A stretch of 64,000 bases of DNA, taken from positions 3,373,386 to 3,437,385 of the forward strand of contig JAKTNV010000008.1 in assembly GCA_022747635.1 (NCBI GenBank). Reading direction: 5' to 3'. Positions 11,861 through 24,114 of this stretch are shown in pieces. Position numbers and translations under genes: made by a program. Source of the stretch: Hetaerina americana. Lineage: Eukaryota; Arthropoda; Insecta; Odonata; Calopterygidae. The notes under the pieces are model-generated. The model did no database searches, was not told the origin of the DNA, and saw only the letters and a list, made by a program, of their open reading frames with translations. The number at the start of each line of letters is the position of its first letter. The stretch's first letter is position 1.

Positions 11861-12124
11861 CTGTATCTATGCACCAAATTTATGTATCCGTATCTATAAA
11901 TACGCATGCCATCTACATCATGTAACAATGGGCATGATTGACTAAATAAATGAATTTTTTAAGTTATTTAGACAATTTTGAAAACATTCGGGTGTTTTTA
12001 TTCGATTTTGTTCACCTAAATCCACTGATACCTTTGAAGTCCCAGCAAGGAAGTGTGGCAAGGGTGTTAAGGCATGAGACATACACGCACAATTACAGGT
12101 TTATACACACGCACTCTGCCCGAT

Positions 12125-12457
12125 AAATACACGGACTGGTGAAATCTGGCGGCAATGACGCGGACTATAGCCCCCCGACCACTAGCGGCGCTATTTGCCT
12201 GAGATCCAATGAGCCGTCTGTGCTTGGCGGATCGTCGAGCTGTGCGTACGGTGCCAGTTATGGTAGTTTCTGCTGTCCTTGCTTTTACTTTTTGTCGAAA
12301 ATGGCAATTGACGAAATCACGGAGCAAAGAATCAACATCAAGTTTTTGATGAAGTGTGGTAAAAGTTATCAAGAAATTACTGAAACGTTGAAAGCTGTTT
12401 ACGGTGATAATGATCTGAAGAAAACACCTTGTCCTTACCAATCGTCGAAAAGCTGTC
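12125..12457 (+). mobile_element. Mariner family G, copy 1 (doubly deleted)
   Basis: The frame at 12,300-12,425 encodes ITEQRINIKFLMKCGKSYQE and TLKAVYGDN, the N-terminal helix-turn-helix of a mariner transposase. The 5' leader (CAATGAGCCGTCTGTGCTTG) is shared with the copy at 37.8 kb. After 'GDNDLKK' the sequence jumps to CCTTGTCCTTACC, which in the 19.4 kb copy lies about 120 bp further on, and then diverges completely after about 12,457. This copy has its own deletion and is 3'-truncated. Confidence 0.7.
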
Positions 12458-12599
12458 CTCGTATATATGAATATATATTTGCTCAAACACACATACATAG
12501 TCGCCTGCAAGCCTACGTGAATCATGCAATCATTGGTAAGTTCCACAAAGCACATTAAATTTTGGTTAATAATAAACATATTCGCGAATGTCTGTGGCG

Positions 12600-13470
12600 G
12601 TGTCCATACCTCTCTCTATATCTCTGTGGACGAATTTACCAATATAATTGGTGCCATAAAAAGTCTCTCTGTGCCGCACTGAAACTCAGATGTCCCATGC
12701 CTTTCTGAATATCTAAGTATTGCTCGCTCTCTCCGTGAATCAAGAGTTCCAGAACCAATTCCCCCGGCACACCCGCCGCGTTGTCTCTCTTCTCGTAGCA
12801 ATCAATCCTTGACGAATCGAGCAGTTTTTTCTGGACCTCTTCCAACTCTTTTCAATAACTTTTCCTCCCATTGGTCCCAAAGCTCGCCCCGTGTTTTCAG
12901 TTAAACCTTGAAAAAAATGAAAATAACACCTCTATATATTTAATTATATTTTCCTACAATCCGAAAAATTAAACCTAGTTTCTTGAAGGTCGACCTGCAG
13001 GCATCAAATTGACGTGTATAGGCCCCAAGAGGTTTCATTTAATTGCAAAACCCATGCATTTAATCCATTTGGTTTGCTTAACTAGATCATCCAATCCATT
13101 TTATATTTTAATTTCCATATTATTCAATTCAGTCATTAAGCAGTATAGTACGCTGCGAATGTCGGGTGGGCTTACAGTTCCTGAATTGTATTTACTGACC
13201 CGTTTTACCAAATGAAGTAAGCCCTAGGAATAATTGTAAGATACAAAATATCAACCAATAAACGAAGCTGCGAGACGCCTTGACAGTAACCTGATAGGAG
13301 TCATCTGCCGATGTAGATTCAGACATTCCGCAGTGTTCTTAACTTCCGTTTTGACCGAGACACGAACCCGAATCCCTCGATGTGGCCGAGTGCATTATTT
13401 AATTTAACTAACGAAGAGTAATCTCACAAAATTCGCAATATAACAGGGCATGTCGGTAGGTTTATTGGCT
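12600..13470. other. Unassigned sequence
   Basis: Mixed-composition sequence with no recognised repeat. The minus-strand frame at 12,616-12,845 has no known motif. A sequence CTTGAAGGTCGACCTGCAGG at about 12,985 contains a natural SalI/PstI-like run that could raise a vector question, but the flanks look genomic. Confidence 0.3.
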
Positions 13471-13479
13471 AAATCAAAA

Positions 13480-13775
13480 AGCTAAATATCCCGGTGGTAT
13501 ATGGGATCCTCACGAAGTTGTAAGGACGTCTCTTTATCAGTGATGTTGAAAATGTATTTTTACCCCCATCCTACAACGGTAGGAAAGATCGTGTCAATAA
13601 AATAAGAGAGATTAAGTATAAAACAGATAGATTTAATCTTTCATTCTTTACACGAACGATAAGGAATCAGGATATATTGTGCGACCGTTGCAGGGGTGAC
13701 AATATTCGGGTCAATATTCGTCTGATGTGTTTCCACCCCCTGCCACACACCCTAGCGGTGGCTTGCAAGGTACTA
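13480..13775 (+). mobile_element. LINE 3'-end remnant
   Basis: The fragment starts near TATGGGATCCTCACGAAG (the 'WDPHE' codons seen in the other copies), continues with decayed LINE tail codons around CATCCTACAACGGTAGGAAA and ends in CCCCCTGCCACACACCCTAG plus CGGTGGCTTGCAAGG. This matches the minus-strand copies at 10.8 and 35.0 kb, but in the opposite orientation. An internal deletion removes the 'QRRGARFV' codons. Confidence 0.6.
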
Positions 13776-13779
13776 AAAT

Positions 13780-15260
13780 ATCTTTTAAAAAGCACTCAGA
13801 CGGTAATCGAGGCATCCGGGTTTAATGCTCCGTCTAGAAAAAATGATATTTACGATATGGAATTTTCGCATTTACGCATATCTGCATCCCTCGCATCAAA
13901 GTGCTTCCCTGCCAGCAGAAAACAGTTGACACCATCGAATTCGCTTTCATCCAACAAAGGAAACGAATGAAACACACGCACGTGATATTTTAGAACATGG
14001 CTCTAAATCAAAGGCGTAAGTAGCATTACCACATTTGGGGAGCTGAATTGAATTCCTTAATACACTCTCAATTCAGCTATGCAGACACCATATTAGTCAG
14101 TGTTCTACAAGAGGGAGAGTAGTGTTCTAGTGTTCTCGCAAGAGGGAAGCAATTGATGCTGTAGTACTTATTGCACTTAGGATAATGAGTTTTGCGATAT
14201 TCGCATGGGTGGATTAGTACCAATAACAAGCACCACATTAGTCATGGCGTAGTCATAGTCAAGGCAGCAAATCGGGCGATAAAATGCACGTTTGAGGAAG
14301 CCAAGGGACCGTCCTTCACGTAACAGCGACTCAGGTAGAGGATCTGGGAGGCGGAAGCAGAGCAACACGTCCCAAGTACTGTTGATAGCACAAACCGGGA
14401 GCTTCTTTGCTTTGTAACCAGAGAGACCTAGGAGACAATTGAACGGAAAGAAATTCCGCTGAGAAAGATTTGAAAGCAAAACCTCTGGCAATCATGAAGT
14501 GAAATATTAAGTCAGCGAATTGGCCACGGCTCAATAAAAAACTTCCAGACATAGAATATCACAACGCCAAAGAAATTGGGCCACTAATGATTAGTCTGCA
14601 CTCAATAGAAAAAGAATGCTCTTCCTCGTTAATTCTTGGAACCAGAAGACGTCAATAAATCAACCTTCGCTTCAGAAAGGCACCACGATCAACAAACAAC
14701 TCATGATCACTAATAGCTGAGCATTCCTCCGCCTACATACAGAAAATAAGCTGACGATATCAAATAACACGTTGTACGGGCAGTTAATATGCAAATATAT
14801 TTCGGTTCAATGATGTTGATACATATCATAAAGATTTAATTTGCCGGATGAATATTTATGATGGCAAATACGATGAAATTGATTTGAAGTCGGGGTGTGC
14901 CGGGCAGCTGAGGATATGGATTCGTTTTAATTAGCATTGAAAGCGTATTATTATTCATCGAGTGTACGCCATAGAGTATTGGCTATCATGAATTGCATGC
15001 TGCGCGGGGACCCTCGCAAATCAAACATAAAAGAGTTACCTTGGCGTTAGAGCCTCCAATTAGAGATTTCGTGTTCCTTTTCTCCTTTCGCCGCCGGGCT
15101 AATTGGCGTGCGACACACGAATTGTTCCTAGCCAACAATTATGGGCAATTAAGGGGTGGCGTGAATAGAGGCCATTGACTGGCCCCGCGGGAGGGGCGGG
15201 ATGATCCTGGGAGCAGAAGGGACCGAGCCCGGGCTCCTCGCCTCGGAGGGGCTCAGTCCT
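13780..15260. other. Unassigned sequence
   Basis: No recognisable exon or repeat. A short local duplication, GAGGGAGAGTAGTGTTCTAG followed by GTGTTCTCGCAAGAGGGAAG, is seen at about 14,110-14,150. The long minus-strand frame at 14,177-14,552 has no known motif. Confidence 0.3.
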
Positions 15261-15263
15261 CGC

Positions 15264-15264
<1 letters not shown>

Positions 15265-15330
<66 letters not shown>
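15265..15330. repeat. (TA)n microsatellite
   Basis: About 33 uninterrupted TA units, lying immediately beyond the 3' tail of the inverted SINE A copy. The adjacency suggests that the SINE tail seeded or joined the repeat. Confidence 0.9.
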
Positions 15331-15331
<1 letters not shown>

Positions 15332-15334
15332 TCA

Positions 15335-15600
15335 TATATACAGAAACATATATAAGGAAAAGGGATAGGAACACGTATAAAGGACGAACACAATAGAGGT
15401 GGGGAAGGCGGAATCGAACGGATCACAAGAGTAAAAATATTTCCTCAACCGGGACTCGAACACCGGATCTTTCCACTTGCCGGGCGGATGCTCTTAACCA
15501 CTTGAGCTATCGAGGATATGTAATTTACCCTGAGATCCGTGGGTCTTATATGTCGCCAAGCGCCCCGATTCTTTAGCCAAGAGATGGCGTCAGGGGGCTG
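15335..15600 (-). repeat. SINE family A, copy 3 (best preserved)
   Basis: Read on the minus strand, the head is CTCGATAGCTCAAGTGGTTA with AGAGCATCCGCCCGGCAAG and a perfect B-box-like GTGTTCGAGTCCCGG. Then comes the body with GATCCGTTCGATTCCGCCTT and GTGTTCCTATCCCTTTTCC, ending in the (TA)n at 15.27 kb. The upstream module GGCTAAAGAATCGGGGC is present. The head is close to a real tRNA from position 8 on, but the acceptor stem is not closed, so it is a SINE rather than a tRNA gene. Confidence 0.7.
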
Positions 15601-15689
15601 TTTCACCCACCAAAGGAGAAATAGACAATACACAAGAGGAAAGGATAGTGGTTAGAATTCATACAACATCATACAGGAAAAGAACATAC

Positions 15690-15703
15690 ATATATATATA
15701 AAA

Positions 15704-15763
<60 letters not shown>

Positions 15764-15765
15764 AT

Positions 15766-15843
<78 letters not shown>
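15690..15843. repeat. (TA)n microsatellite with internal (TG)n
   Basis: About 150 bp of TA units interrupted once by a TGTGTGTGTGTGTG block and once by a single A. Translated frames across it are IYIYIY repeats and are not genes. Confidence 0.9.
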
Positions 15844-15849
<6 letters not shown>

Positions 15850-17850
15850 GTATGTGTAAAAACACAGATGTAGATTTTTAAACCATAGAAGCACTTGTGC
15901 GCCGCTGAAGAGCGTTTCATTTCGAAGATATTTTTATGCATGTACATGTATATAAAGAGAAAAGAGATAGCACCAGCTATCCATTCACGTATTCTTTTCA
16001 TCAATGTTGAAGCTTCCCTGGGTCAATCAATACCTTTCCTGCCTCGTATTTGATAGATTTCAGGCATTGTCCCGTCTTACTCCTCGGGAGTACTTTCGCA
16101 TTCCTCTAAAGTGCCACAATCAATTTCACCCTTCCTTTGTGGATGTTCCACATCCTCTCACTGTCTTACACCACACTTCTTTCATCTTATTATTTTCCCA
16201 TCGCAGTTTATATTTTTGAACACCTTCTACTTTATTCTTCCCAATTGTGCGCTAACATTCTTCCATTTACTTATCCCTTCTTCCTAATAATCCATTTGTA
16301 ATCCCTAGATATCCAGTCATTTTCCTACTTATAGCTCTTAAAATTTCGTTTGCCTGACTTTCGACTTTCCTTTTTTATGTACTACGCGCTCACCTCTCCT
16401 CTACTGCGAGCGTCTCCCTCTTCTCAAACGTAACTTTTTCCCACTGCCTCCCGGTGCTCCATCCTTTTCGCCCTGGTTAATGCTTCATCAGTATTGCATT
16501 GCGACCTCATGACTCAACAGCTCCCGAGAAACTGTGAGATTAGATTAAGCTGTCCCCACACACGTACCCAACCACAATATAGTCCAACTGAAGTCATTCT
16601 GGATCCTCGGACATTTCCCATGCGTACCTAGGCCTTTCGTGGTGTTTGAAACATGTGTTCGTAGGCATTAGACCCTAGATCGTGAAAAACTGTTGATTTC
16701 CCCCCACCCCGTGATCATCTTTTGTCCCAAAACCTTTCACCATCCACACAACGCCACGCTCTATACCCAAATAACTATCAAATAATAATATTTTGATAAT
16801 ATTCCATCACACACCCGCTTTATTTCTGTCACGCATTTTCCTAAATTTTGCTCAATATCGGTACCACCATTCGGTACTCTTCATTTGCATTCTCTCTCTC
16901 CAGCACTTGCTTCATATTTTTCAATTACCTTGTTCTTAAAATTGTTCCAATGTTTCAAGTCCCTATTTTAACCTCTTCTATACTTTGTTTCATTATGCTG
17001 CTTTTGATTCCCCTATAGGAGGATTTTGTGAGAACACAGATGACGAAACATTACCTATCTCGCTACCTGAAACGACGCACGTACCCGAGGGCCGAGTCCC
17101 GTAGTTGTCAAGACCTTGTCCCACCTGCTTCATGCAACCTTTCGGTGATAGAACTACGGAGTAAACAACACTAGACCCTGGAGACCGATGCAATTGATTG
17201 AATTCCGAAACTTGAAATGGCTGCTAAAGATTCCAATGAGTTATTTGCCAGCATGGATGATGGAACAACGTCAGTGCTCCATTCGGCCGAAACAAGTGGG
17301 AGGGAATGGCTCTCTTCCGCCACCGTACCAATACACATAGTATATGGAGCTCCACGTTCCTTAGCACGGTAAACAAATAATTGCTGGGTACTCACGGAGG
17401 TTGGATGCCAACATGCTGACAAACGCTACTCACCTGAAAAGAGAAAGAGAAACAAAATCAGAGCGGAACATGGCAAACCACTACACCAGACACACATTGA
17501 ATCACAAACGCTACCGCGGGGGGCCTCGCCCATTGCCAATAAAACAAACACTGCCTCCGCTTCCCAGACAACGGCCGAAAACATCATTAGACAACTTCCC
17601 CATATCACAATCATCTCCCTCCAGCCGACTTAATCAGAGCACGGCCTCTCCTCTTCCACCCTAGCCATCCGCTCCCTCCACTCCATGCAACATCCTGACA
17701 GAAGATTGCTTAAAGATTCTTCGGCCGACTGGTAAGAAAGGAGAAGCATTGCGAGCAATCAAAGATAAGTCAGGACAAATATTATTTTAACCAGGAAAGA
17801 TTCAATGAATACTGAAGGGAAGAAAAGAGGAATACGTGAGTTCATTCAAT
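15850..17850. other. Unassigned sequence
   Basis: From about 16,000 to 16,980 the plus strand is pyrimidine-rich and the minus strand correspondingly purine-rich, a look shared with the decayed LINE tails at 33 and 60 kb, but I could not align it to them. From 17,000 to 17,700 it is mixed, with no known motif. No exon is supported. Confidence 0.3.
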
Positions 17851-17859
17851 AATAAGGTC

Positions 17860-19000
17860 ACTGATAGAGAGGAACTGAATACAATTCGGATGTATTAATA
17901 TGTCTCGTGGATTTTAAAAGGCGTTTGAGAGAGTGACTTTTGGTAGAATTAATTCATATAATTCAGAAAATATGAATATATTGGAGGGATATGAGGTTAA
18001 TCCGCGGCCTGTACATGTCTCAGACTGCTCAGGGGGCGAACGGAGAGTCGGGATGGGCAGTGTTAGGAAGAGGTGTAAGGCAGGGTTGCCCATAATCACC
18101 GTTGCTGTTCAACCTGTATGCAGAGGAAATGATCAAAGAGGCATGGGAAGAATTTGAGGTAGGAATGAAAGTGGGCGGAGAATTCGTAAAATCAGTTAGG
18201 TTTGCTGATGACCAAGCTTTAGTTTGTCAGTCAGCCAAGGGGTTACAAGCATTTCTGAGTGAACTGGAAATTCAGTGCGACAGGTATGGCATGAAAATCA
18301 ATATTAATAAAACAAAGTTTATGCGATTTTCTAGAAAGAAAAAGGCTAAGCTAAACATTAAAATAGGAGGGCAAAAACTATAGCGAGTAGAACAGTTTAC
18401 GTATCTCGGTAGTGTTTTGCACCAACACGGCCAAAGTAGTAGGGACGTAAGGAGAAGAATTGCGCTAGGCAAAGAGACTTTCACAACGGGGAGGGAGTTG
18501 ATGACGGGGACATTGAATAAGGATATTAAGAAAAGACTCGTACAAACTTTGAAATGGAGCGTAGCTATGTACGGCGAGAAAACAAGGCAATTGAATCAGG
18601 ATGATAGGCATAGATTGGAGGAGGTTTATGAAATGTGGGTGTGGAGAAGGATGGAGAAGGTGAAGTGGAGGAAAGGAAGGACAATTTAAGGAAGTGCTGG
18701 TTATGGTGGGCAGGAGAGGGATTTGCTGGGAGAAATCATGAGGAGGCAGGAAAAATGGATGAAGGGCGCATTGATCAGTAGTGGGACGAATATTAAAGGC
18801 TGTGATAGAGAGGAGAATATAAGGAAAATGAGGAAAGGGCAGGAATAGGATAGGGATGTTGGACGGAGTGAGTGGAGGAAAGAAGTACTTGAATGCAGGA
18901 TTATATTGGGGCTTATAGTAATGTTGGATATCGGGTTGTGCTTGGAGTCAAGGAAATTGTCGCAGTACTGTTTGCTAGCTCCTGTTAATCGAAACCCCAC
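17860..19000 (+). mobile_element. LINE family R, copy 1 (endonuclease-RT type), 5'-truncated
   Basis: Decayed codons at 18,060-18,110 keep the block before the palm domain. Then comes MLFNLYAEEMIKEAWEEFEV, the catalytic FADDQALV motif at about 18,205, then GMKININKTKFMRFSRKK and YLGSVLHQHGQSSRDVRRRI, ending with the WRRMEKVKW tail. This is the reverse transcriptase and C-terminal part of a LINE of the kind often labelled endonuclease-reverse transcriptase in insects. There are a stop after 'GGQKL' and frame changes before the palm. No endonuclease domain is present. Relatives lie at 33.2, 60.2, 60.9 and 61.6 kb. Confidence 0.8.
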
Positions 19001-19429
19001 CTTAACCAGTGCACTACCAATAATAATATTTACATATGTGTCTGTTTGTGCACAACCTAACAGACACACTGAAGAACGACAAGCTTAAAAACTTCATTTC
19101 GTTTCATTTTAAATAGAAAAAGTATTATTGTCAGCAAATTCAAATAGGAAATTATTAGTTTAAGCAGTATTCATATTGATCCAAACTACCTACTGCAATA
19201 CTATTACGATCAACACTATCAGTCTGACGCGTGTGAGCATCCTACCAGTAGAATTTGATCACAGAACTGCACGTAAAACAGTTGACACCGTTATTTCCAT
19301 TCGTTTGCCTTATAAAATTCTCAATCAGCCCTTTACCTTTCAGAACCCTGTGATTCAGAATGTGCATGTCAGATTAAGAGTCCGTGACTCTACACAACTA
19401 AACTGTCCCTTGTTGGGAGCCACTCATTA

Positions 19430-20255
19430 TCACGTTTGCATAAAGAGATCTCATACGTGCGTATGGTGCCAGTTATGTTAGTTTATGCTGTCCTAGTTTT
19501 AACTGTATGTCAAAAATGGAAATTTACGAAATCACGGAGCAACGAATCAACATCAAGTTTTTTGGTGAAGTGCGGTAAAATTAATTAAGAAATAACTGAA
19601 ATGTTGACAGCTGCTTACGGTGATAATGCTCTGAAGAAAATATCCGTGTTCAAGTGGATTAAGCGTTTTAAAGATGGCCGACAAGACGCCACGGATGATG
19701 CAAGGCTAGGGCGACCTTCAACCACCTGTGTTGACGACAACATTGATCGTGTGCGGCCCCTTGTCCTTACCGATCGTCAAAAACTGTCCGAATGATATCT
19801 GATGAACTGAATTTAGGAAAATCAACAGTGCACACCATTATAACCGAACATGATGGATGGATCCTATACCATGACAATGCAGCTGCACATTCAGTATTGA
19901 TTCTTCGCCAGTTTCGGATAAAAAAATGCAATAACCAATCTACATCATCCTCCTTATTCGCCAGATGTCGCCCCCTGCGACTTTTCCCTATTCCCAAAAT
20001 GCAAAAATGTAGTGAAGGGACATCACTGGGAAGATGTGGACACAGCAAAGCAAGAAACGACGAGACAACTAAAAAGCCTAACTGCCGAGGACTTCCAATG
20101 GTACTTTAAACAGCGGAAAAGAAGATGACTCAAATGCCCAGCAACGAATGGAGAGTACTTAGGAGAGGACAAAATCGATGAAGACTAAATTTTGCAAAAT
20201 GAGGTTTTTAATGACCTCAGTACGCGTATTTATTGGACAGGGTAGCCCTTCGGCC
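19430..20255 (+). mobile_element. Mariner family G, copy 2, internally deleted
   Basis: Codons in order: ITEQRINIKF, EMLTAAYGDNALKK, VFKWIKRFKDGRQDATDDAR (the helix-turn-helix part), LGRPSTTCVDDNIDRVRPLV, DELNLGKSTVHTIITEH. The sequence then passes directly to DGWILYHDNAAAHSVLILRQ, which in intact mariners lies roughly 130 codons further on and holds the second catalytic Asp (HDN). A decayed C-terminal part follows and the 3' end has ATTTTGCAAAATGAGG. Frameshifts are present. The same fusion point is found at 37.8 kb. Confidence 0.8.
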
Positions 20256-20259
20256 TCGA

Positions 20260-22565
20260 CGAGGATTGAGACCATCCGAAGGAAAGTAATATCCGTGGTC
20301 TGAGTTTCAGCCGAAAAAAGCCACCCACCAATCTCGGGATGGTCCCCTAGCTGGGACGGGCGGACGGCACCTCCCCGCAGGGCTCCCTTCAAACTCCGGA
20401 GAGAGGGGAGGGAGGAGGCACGTGGGCGGGCATGGGGTGGGGGTGAGAGGGCGGTCAGGCCACGGCAGCCGCAATGGCAATAAAACGATATCACGAGGGC
20501 AAGGCACCACGCCGGGGCTGCATTTCCAAAATTCGACGCGTTGAGAGGGAGGGCGTGCGCGCCTTTGAATCCCCCCGCTGGAGACGAAAATTATTTACAT
20601 TCGTGATACGGTAATAATCGTAAATTAGCGGGGAACCATTCCTTCGCAAACAAGACTGATTTAACCCACGGGAATATTTTCCGAGGCGGAAAACACAAAT
20701 CAAATCTTAATATGGAAGATAGGCAAGTTGGAGGGGGAGGAGATAAATTGAAAACAAAAAAGGGTAAACGAGAAAGGCTGGAATTCCTAAGTTCGACTAA
20801 ATGTACACGGGGGTGGTCACGAGGTGCTGGACTCCCGTGCTCGCCTCATAAACCCCTGCGGACGGTGGGTGGGGGATGGAGTGGGGGAGAGACCTTGATT
20901 TACCATCAAAGGTCACGGGATGACACAGTAACTCTTAACCCCCCTCACCACACCCAGAGGGCGCCGTAAAAACCACTTACAAGCAAAACAGTCCGCCTGG
21001 GTTTCGGGGCTCCCCCTTTTCCGTCGCGAGAAACGTACACGAATCACCCACCACTTGATCCGAGTCCAGTTTATGGAGCGCAAAGAGGGACGTATGGACC
21101 GAGTGTCTGTCGTTTCACTGTCGCTAATGTCGAAATTCGCAGCCGTCAAAGTTGAGGGCACCGACCCCGTGAGAGACACGAGTGGACAGAAGTGCGTTCA
21201 TTTAAAAGTTGGAAAATGACTGATTACAACCGGGGGAAGAGAACATTTTTAAAACATAATAAATAACTTAGGGTACACGATTTTGACATCCCGAGGGAAA
21301 ACCAGGGCATTCCCGAGCAAATGGGCCGGAGCATTCCTACACCAGACTCGTGGTCTACATGCTACGAAAGGGAACACTAAAAAAACCTAGGTTAACTTCT
21401 CAAAATGCCAAGAGATATCAGTGTCTAAATCGCGTGAAAATGTGGTCCAGTGAATGAAGTGATTGGCTTAGCCGATATAGCGAATTCGGCCGACACGGAT
21501 AATAATTAGGATCAATGATCGGCAAGATTACTTGACGGGCATCATCGTTTGGTAAAAGGATTTGCACCTGCCCTTAAAGAGTTCCACTGCGAGCAAGCAT
21601 GGCCGCTTTTTATTTAAGTGACCAGGAACCCGTTTTTCAAAGCTACTAATCGGTTTACAATTCGTCTTAAATCGCGCTTGAGGTGATCTATTGAATGCAA
21701 TAAATGGCGCAGCGCCAATTATGTTCAGTTTCACATTTTTACGTTACACAGTGTGCGACTTAGAATAGTGATAAATGTAAACTAAAAGTTTCAGAGAAAT
21801 TTTAGCTTTGAAAAACCTCTGGAATCGATGAAATATAGTTCATACTTCCAATTAGGTTTACATTTCGTCGATGAGATACCACCATCACCTCGGCGTTGGT
21901 CGTGGAACAACCTGGGAGAGGAGCCCGGCCCTCCTCCTTCACTTGCTCGAGGTCCTCGCGTCATTCGCTGGACTGTCGACGGCGGAGGGCCTCTGTCCAC
22001 CACTGCGCGGGCCCGCCCGGGGGCGTAGATTGAAACGCGCGTGAATTGCGGGGGTTGGAGGGGTCGACTCCCTCCCTTGAGTCGGCGCAGGGGGGGTGTG
22101 GGCAAGGAGGGTTTGCCTCGGAATCCAACATTTCAAAACCAAGCAATTATACCAGCACACTTTGAGCTAAGGTCCAAATTGTTTACATTAATAAGGTCAT
22201 CAGATTGCTTAATCTTTATTTTTGATTTATTTAAAAAGCAACACCTTAATGACGCATTATTTGCGGCCCAAAGAAGACCGCAAGAGCTTCGTTTCAACTC
22301 TAATGATGGTTTTTTAACGTCGATGAACTGTTATATCATGTCCTGGTACATTGTCTCTAAGTATACAACGTGAGGTAGCCGAGGCTACATTTAATAGCAA
22401 ACATATCACTCTTGTTGCATGATTTTAGGAGATATGGTGGTGGTATATCACGTGCATTTCTCTCCGAGTTCGATCTGTGGTTATTAGTCCATTACATGTC
22501 GAAATGTTTTTTCTGTACTTGTGTCTCATGCATGGTGCGTGATTTTGTTCGTGTGCTGTGCATGC
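20260..22565. other. CpG-rich patches, no gene supported
   Basis: GC- and CpG-rich segments lie at about 20,310-20,600, 20,800-21,180 and 21,890-22,110, separated by AT-rich sequence. Open frames run on both strands across each patch and are rich in Pro, Arg and Gly. None shows a known domain or a convincing pair of splice sites. Unmethylated regulatory islands or old GC-rich repeats are both possible. Confidence 0.3.
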
Positions 22566-22569
22566 CTGG

Positions 22570-22645
22570 AGTGGATGCACCCCCTGCTACACACCTTCCC
22601 GGTGGTTTACAGGGCATTATGAAGATTCAGCGTATTGTTAATAAT
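22570..22645 (+). mobile_element. LINE 3'-terminal hairpin remnant
   Basis: ACCCCCTGCTACACACCTTC then CCGGTGGTTTACAGGGCATT is a diverged copy of the 3'-terminal hairpin sequence of the LINE fragments at 13.75, 24.13 and 34.97 kb. No upstream codons are recognisable. Confidence 0.45.
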
Positions 22646-22649
22646 TATT

Positions 22650-24110
22650 TCTGAACATCATACCTGCGCCACATGTTTGATGAATATGTCTATCTGAAGG
22701 GATGTCATTGCTCCGCCATTAAGGCAATGCGTTCAGAAGCGATACAATAAGGTCTGCAAACTTGAGTATTTTAAATTAACTGGTATCCAGCATTCTTTTT
22801 TTTTAATATTCGCAACCGGAGGAAAGCATGGTCACTGTTTAATCCACGGTAACCAATCATGGAATGGTCGAAAAAGAGACGTTTATGGGGTGCAAATAGT
22901 AAGTTCTGGTGATTCAATTCCCAAATCCTTCTTTTGATGCCCTCACAGCGCCACAAGTCGGTCCAAGAATAGGCCGCTTCGATTCCAAGCATGCGTGCGG
23001 CACGACACGTTTTCGATTGCATGCAATGCGCAGATCCCGATGTCGACTCATCGAAGACACTCAATCGTTAGCTGTCAACTCGAGTGCACACCCTACGCCT
23101 ATTGCATAATAATATCATACCAGGGTTGTTAGCCAAATTTCTCTTCCCATTCTCATCACTTTATAATTTTCCTCCGTGGCGCACCGACAACCCTGGCCAC
23201 ATTACACCGTGGAATATGCAATGTTGCCGTGGCCAACACTCACGCGAAGGAAGGACCGTTACTTCCACGGGAAGAAATCTCCGATCCCGGAGAGAAGTCC
23301 GAGCGCGCACCGTCCGTAGCGGCGGGCCTCCCGGGAGAGATTGACGGCCGTTGGAATTAGTTCCCAGGGGAGAGCTCAACGCTCGGTGCTCTACGCTACC
23401 GCCGCGGAGGCCAAAGGTATTTATTTTCGGGAGGGTGGAGATGGTGGGTTGGAGGGGAGGCCCACCACGGGGTCCGCTCTCGGGGGAGGCTGGAGTAGAA
23501 GTTGGGGAGGAGGGGGAAGACCCACCCGCTGATAACGTCCATGGGCCGGGGGAGGGCCGCCAGGCCGGAGTCGGGGCCCAGCGGGGTCCTCGGTTAATTG
23601 GCTCTAAGGTCCGCAAGATGGGGGCCGGCTGCCCCGCTGAAAGGGGGCCGGGGAGGCATACCAATCACGTTCCCTGGGAGACTTCCCCCGCCGTCGTGGC
23701 AGCTTCGACCACGCGGGGCACCCGTTCCCCATCATCTCCGTTTGTTTTCGGCTCCTTGGCCGGGGGCGAGGGACCCCGGCCACTATCTCCTGCCGGAGTC
23801 TTTCGGCACGTGATATGGTGCATTAGTCCCCGTCTCACGATGGTTATTTTGACATGATAGTTAAAACGGTGAAAAACTCCCGAATCATCCACAATATTTG
23901 CCTCCTTCCCATGGTAGACACTACGATTTAAAAAAATAGCACTGACAAAAACTAATCATATCACCTAACAGGCAACCATTGCAACGTCGATAAATTACAC
24001 ATCCACAAGAGTAGAAATTGAAATTTCTCCCTCATACAAGGGAGAATATCGTGATTATATTCTTTTGTCTAGTCCTTTTCGCATAGGTCAGAACGTCATC
24101 ATTTCTACAT
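22650..24110. other. CpG-rich block and flanks, no gene supported
   Basis: A dense GC/CpG block runs from about 23,220 to 23,810, with long overlapping frames on both strands (for example Pro/Gly-rich frames of about 168 residues in each direction). Overlap on both strands, a lack of domains and a biased residue composition argue against any of them being a gene. The flanks are AT-rich and unassigned. Confidence 0.3.
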
Positions 24111-24114
24111 CTAC

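Noticed and set aside
12985..13005. Possible cloning-vector polylinker (adjacent SalI- and PstI-like sites)
   Set aside because: The run GTCGACCTGCAGGCAT resembles a polylinker piece but is only ~20 bp and is flanked by ordinary AT-rich genomic sequence on both sides. It is worth a vector screen but cannot be claimed.
14100..14160. Short tandem repeat resembling a CRISPR-like unit
   Set aside because: Only two imperfect units, no regular spacers, and the genome is eukaryotic.
15652..16004. Long IYIYIY frames over TA repeats (also at 49.7, 51.4 and 52.8 kb)
   Set aside because: They are translations of microsatellites in every frame on both strands; there is no unique sequence and no gene structure.
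23161..23857. Overlapping ~167-residue frames on both strands in a GC-rich block
   Set aside because: Frames are open on both strands because stop codons are AT-rich. Residues are Pro/Gly/Arg-biased, with no domain and no credible splice sites.
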